A program made the translations under genes and the position numbers. This document shows, piece after piece, positions 7,503 to 8,664 of a stretch of 8,664 nt of DNA (the first letter of the stretch is position 1; each line of letters begins with the position of its first letter). Source of the DNA: Bacteroidaceae bacterium (lineage in GTDB: Bacteria > Bacteroidota > Bacteroidia > Bacteroidales > Bacteroidaceae); assembly GCA_028707655.1 (NCBI GenBank), contig JAQWAN010000071.1, positions 1 through 8,664 on the forward strand, in the 5' to 3' direction. Below the pieces are notes generated by a model. That model did not search any database, was not told where the DNA came from, and saw only the letters and a program-made list of their open reading frames with translations.

Positions 7503-8129
7503 ATGAAAAAATTAAGCCCAATTTTTAGTAGTATTATTACCATCTCCATTTTAATCGCTTGTGGTGGAGATACAGTGACCAGTAACAAATATCTAGGAGA
7601 ATATCCATCCATGGTAAAAAGCTATTATAATAAGAAGGAGAAAAAAGCAAAAGAGGTAAAAGAATGTACCGATATGCAGCAGGCATTTAAACTATCTAAA
7701 GAGGAAGATGCATTAAAAGAAAAGGCAGAGAAGAAAATCAAAGAACATCTAGAGCTACATCCTATTGTCGATACGGAGCTACCCTTTACCGCAATAGATA
7801 ACGCATACTACACCCTCACCAAAGTAGTTGTTAATAAGAGCTATCCTGCCAGTTTAAACCTAAAATTTATAGTAAACATCAAACAAGATATTACGAACAA
7901 ATATGGTGGGATAGAGAAACGTCTTTTCCTGTATTATAAAGCAATAGATAGTGCTGGCAACGATATAGCGGGCACAAAAACCGTAGCCACCAACTTTAAA
8001 CGCATCGAATTGAAAGCAGGTTTAAACTACGAGGTCTTTGGAACATGGAAAGGTAGTAGTGTTGCCAACCTAGAAGATTTTGCAAAAGTAGTAGAAATAA
8101 CAGAACAAGAATACAAGGAAAAGAAGTAA
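7503..8129 (+). CDS. Uncharacterised lipoprotein
   Basis: I do not recognise this family. The 208-residue protein has a clear lipoprotein signal: KK at 2-3, hydrophobic 7-19, and lipobox LIAC with lipidated Cys20. The following residues (GGDTVTS) do not form a strong acidic surface-export signal, so a periplasm-facing lipoprotein is the simpler guess. Residues 43-85 are very rich in Lys and Glu and look helical. The C-terminal part (about 100-200) is rich in alternating hydrophobic residues typical of beta strands, for example NLKFIVNI and KRLFLYYKAID, and could be a beta-sandwich. The start at 7503 is 78 bp after the membrane protein and gives the complete signal. The pair likely forms one transcript and may act as a membrane protein with a lipoprotein partner; this is inferred from adjacency. 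No enzymatic motif is visible. Confidence 0.82.
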   Translation: MKKLSPIFSSIITISILIACGGDTVTSNKYLGEYPSMVKSYYNKKEKKAKEVKECTDMQQAFKLSKEEDALKEKAEKKIKEHLELHPIVDTELPFTAIDNAYYTLTKVVVNKSYPASLNLKFIVNIKQDITNKYGGIEKRLFLYYKAIDSAGNDIAGTKTVATNFKRIELKAGLNYEVFGTWKGSSVANLEDFAKVVEITEQEYKEKK

Positions 8130-8139
8130 AATAGAGCAC

Positions 8140-8155
8140 AAAATAGAAATATTTT
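8140..8155 (+). terminator. Weak AT-only hairpin after the lipoprotein gene
   Basis: AAAATA (8140-8145) pairs with TATTTT (8150-8155) around a GAAA loop, 10 bases after the lipoprotein stop codon, with only ATT following. The stem is all A-T and only 6 bp, so it would be an inefficient terminator at best. It is the only hairpin directly after that gene. Confidence 0.2.
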
Positions 8156-8180
8156 ATTAAATTAGCAGTCCGTTTTAAAC

Positions 8181-8204
8181 TGTTCGAGAAAAGAAAAACG
8201 AACA
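8181..8204. repeat. Inverted repeat TGTTCG / CGAACA upstream of the ABM gene
   Basis: TGTTCG at 8181-8186 and its reverse complement CGAACA at 8199-8204 flank a 12-base purine-rich spacer. The arms are 18 bp apart start to start. It lies 66 bp before the ABM gene start and could be an operator for a dimeric regulator or a chance repeat. Confidence 0.3.
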
Positions 8205-8225
8205 AAGTGACCAATCATTAACCCG

Positions 8226-8254
8226 GAATTCCATTCAACTTAAATAGAATTCCA
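8226..8254 (+). repeat. Paired GAATTCCA direct repeats just upstream of the ABM gene
   Basis: GAATTCCA occurs at 8226-8233 and again at 8247-8254, exactly 21 bp apart, about two helical turns. Since the core GAATTC is a palindrome, the pair also reads as an inverted repeat GGAATTC / GAATTCC (8225-8231 and 8247-8253). The second copy ends 15 bases before the ATG at 8270. The spacing and position suit an operator, but no regulator is identified. Confidence 0.4.
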
Positions 8255-8269
8255 CAATCCATTAGACCT

Positions 8270-8545
8270 ATGATTCGATTAAATGTTTTTATTGAAGTTA
8301 AGGATAACAACCGTGCTGAATTAGTAGAGATTATAAAAGAGCTCGTTGCAAAATCACAAAAAGATAAAGGCTGTATAGCTTACGATCTATTTGAAAGTGC
8401 TACTCGACCAGAAGTGTTGATGATTTGCGAAACATGGACAGATGCAGCCGTTGTAGCTGAACATGAAAAAGCAGCACATTTTGTAACATTAATTCCAAAG
8501 ATAAACGCATTGAGCAAAATAAAGATTGAGAAATTCACCTTTTAG
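8270..8545 (+). CDS. ABM-domain monooxygenase, YgiN-like
   Basis: Small cytosolic protein of the antibiotic biosynthesis monooxygenase (ABM) superfamily, a dimeric alpha-beta barrel fold. Relatives such as YgiN act on quinols, but many members have no known substrate. All 91 residues form one ABM domain: first strand LNVFIEV (4-10), helix RAELVEIIKELVAKSQ (15-30), GCIAYDLFES (34-43), the family-typical ETWTD (54-58), then a helix with His65 and His70 (EHEKAAHF) and a final strand IKIEKFTF (84-91). Length is normal for the single-domain family. The ATG at 8270 is the first in frame before the conserved strand. It is preceded by a 140-bp gap holding repeats, which suggests its own promoter though I see no good TAnnTTTG, and is followed by a strong terminator. 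The precise reaction is unknown. Confidence 0.9.
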   Translation: MIRLNVFIEVKDNNRAELVEIIKELVAKSQKDKGCIAYDLFESATRPEVLMICETWTDAAVVAEHEKAAHFVTLIPKINALSKIKIEKFTF

Positions 8546-8580
8546 TACACCGCTCATCTTTTATCTAAACAAACCATTAA

Positions 8581-8614
8581 AAAAGGGATTTAGCCATGTG
8601 GCTAAATCCCTTTT
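8581..8614. terminator. Strong bidirectional intrinsic terminator
   Basis: A perfect 15-bp stem, AAAAGGGATTTAGCC (8581-8595) with its complement at 8600-8614, and a 4-base loop ATGT. The right arm ends in TTTT followed by AT-rich DNA, giving a U-tract for plus-strand transcripts. The left arm starts in an A run extended by two more A (8579-8580), giving a U-tract for minus-strand transcripts. It lies 35 bp after the ABM gene and 2 bp after the stop of the convergent partial gene, so it probably ends both. Confidence 0.9.
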
Positions 8615-8616
8615 AA

Positions 8617-8664
8617 TTATTTTATATGCAATATCTTATCTAAGTCGTGAATAACTGGAGGGAA
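8617..8664 (-). CDS. C-terminal end of a convergent gene (partial, 15 codons)
   Basis: On the minus strand the frame entering from the right edge reads FPPVIHDLDKILHIK and ends in TAA at 8619-8617. Both other minus frames contain a stop within this stretch, as do the plus frames. The stop sits 2 bp from a terminator whose left arm supplies a U-tract for this strand, as expected for a convergent gene end. The piece is too short to identify the product; the rest lies outside the window. Confidence 0.5.
   Translation of the reverse strand, partial: FPPVIHDLDKILHIK

Noticed and set aside
1226..8545. Defence, toxin-antitoxin or mobile-element system
   Set aside because: No nuclease, transposase, integrase, toxin or antitoxin motif is visible, and there are no terminal repeats or target duplications. 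The unknown pair at 6429-8129 does not resemble any such system I know.

Overview
The window looks like an AT-rich chromosomal segment from a member of the Bacteroidota, probably Bacteroidales. The reasons are a TPR/transmembrane/AraC one-piece regulator of the type common in that phylum, secreted hydrolases and lipoproteins with Bacteroidota-style signal peptides, weak Shine-Dalgarno sites, and matches to the Bacteroidota -7 box TAnnTTTG upstream of genes. I see no rRNA, tRNA, CRISPR array, insertion sequence or phage gene.

Layout. (1) Positions 35-1189, plus strand: a complete type I glycerate kinase. (2) Positions 1226-6209, minus strand, read right to left: a membrane-anchored TPR-AraC regulator, a secreted histidine-type acid phosphatase, and a GH30 glycosidase lipoprotein. 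The GH30 gene starts 21 bp after the phosphatase and is broken by a one-base frameshift in an A6G3 run, so the window carries a lipoprotein N-terminus and a catalytic body in different frames. (3) Positions 6429-8129, plus strand, divergent from the regulator: an unrecognised multi-pass membrane protein followed by an unrecognised small lipoprotein. (4) Positions 8270-8545: a short ABM-domain monooxygenase (YgiN-like), followed by a strong bidirectional terminator at 8581-8614. Right of the terminator, the last 48 bases hold what appears to be the C-terminal end of a convergent minus-strand gene.

How the genes may work together. The phosphatase and glycosidase are both exported and probably share a transcript, so together they would remove phosphate and sugar from extracellular or periplasmic substrates. 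The regulator directly upstream on the same strand is a reasonable controller, but this rests on position only. The glycerate kinase and the ABM protein are housekeeping or metabolic genes with no visible link to the rest. The membrane protein/lipoprotein pair has no function I can assign and is the least explained part of the window. I did not find convincing evidence of an undescribed defence or mobile system. The points most worth a second look are the GH30 frameshift, the unknown envelope pair and the membrane-tethered regulator.
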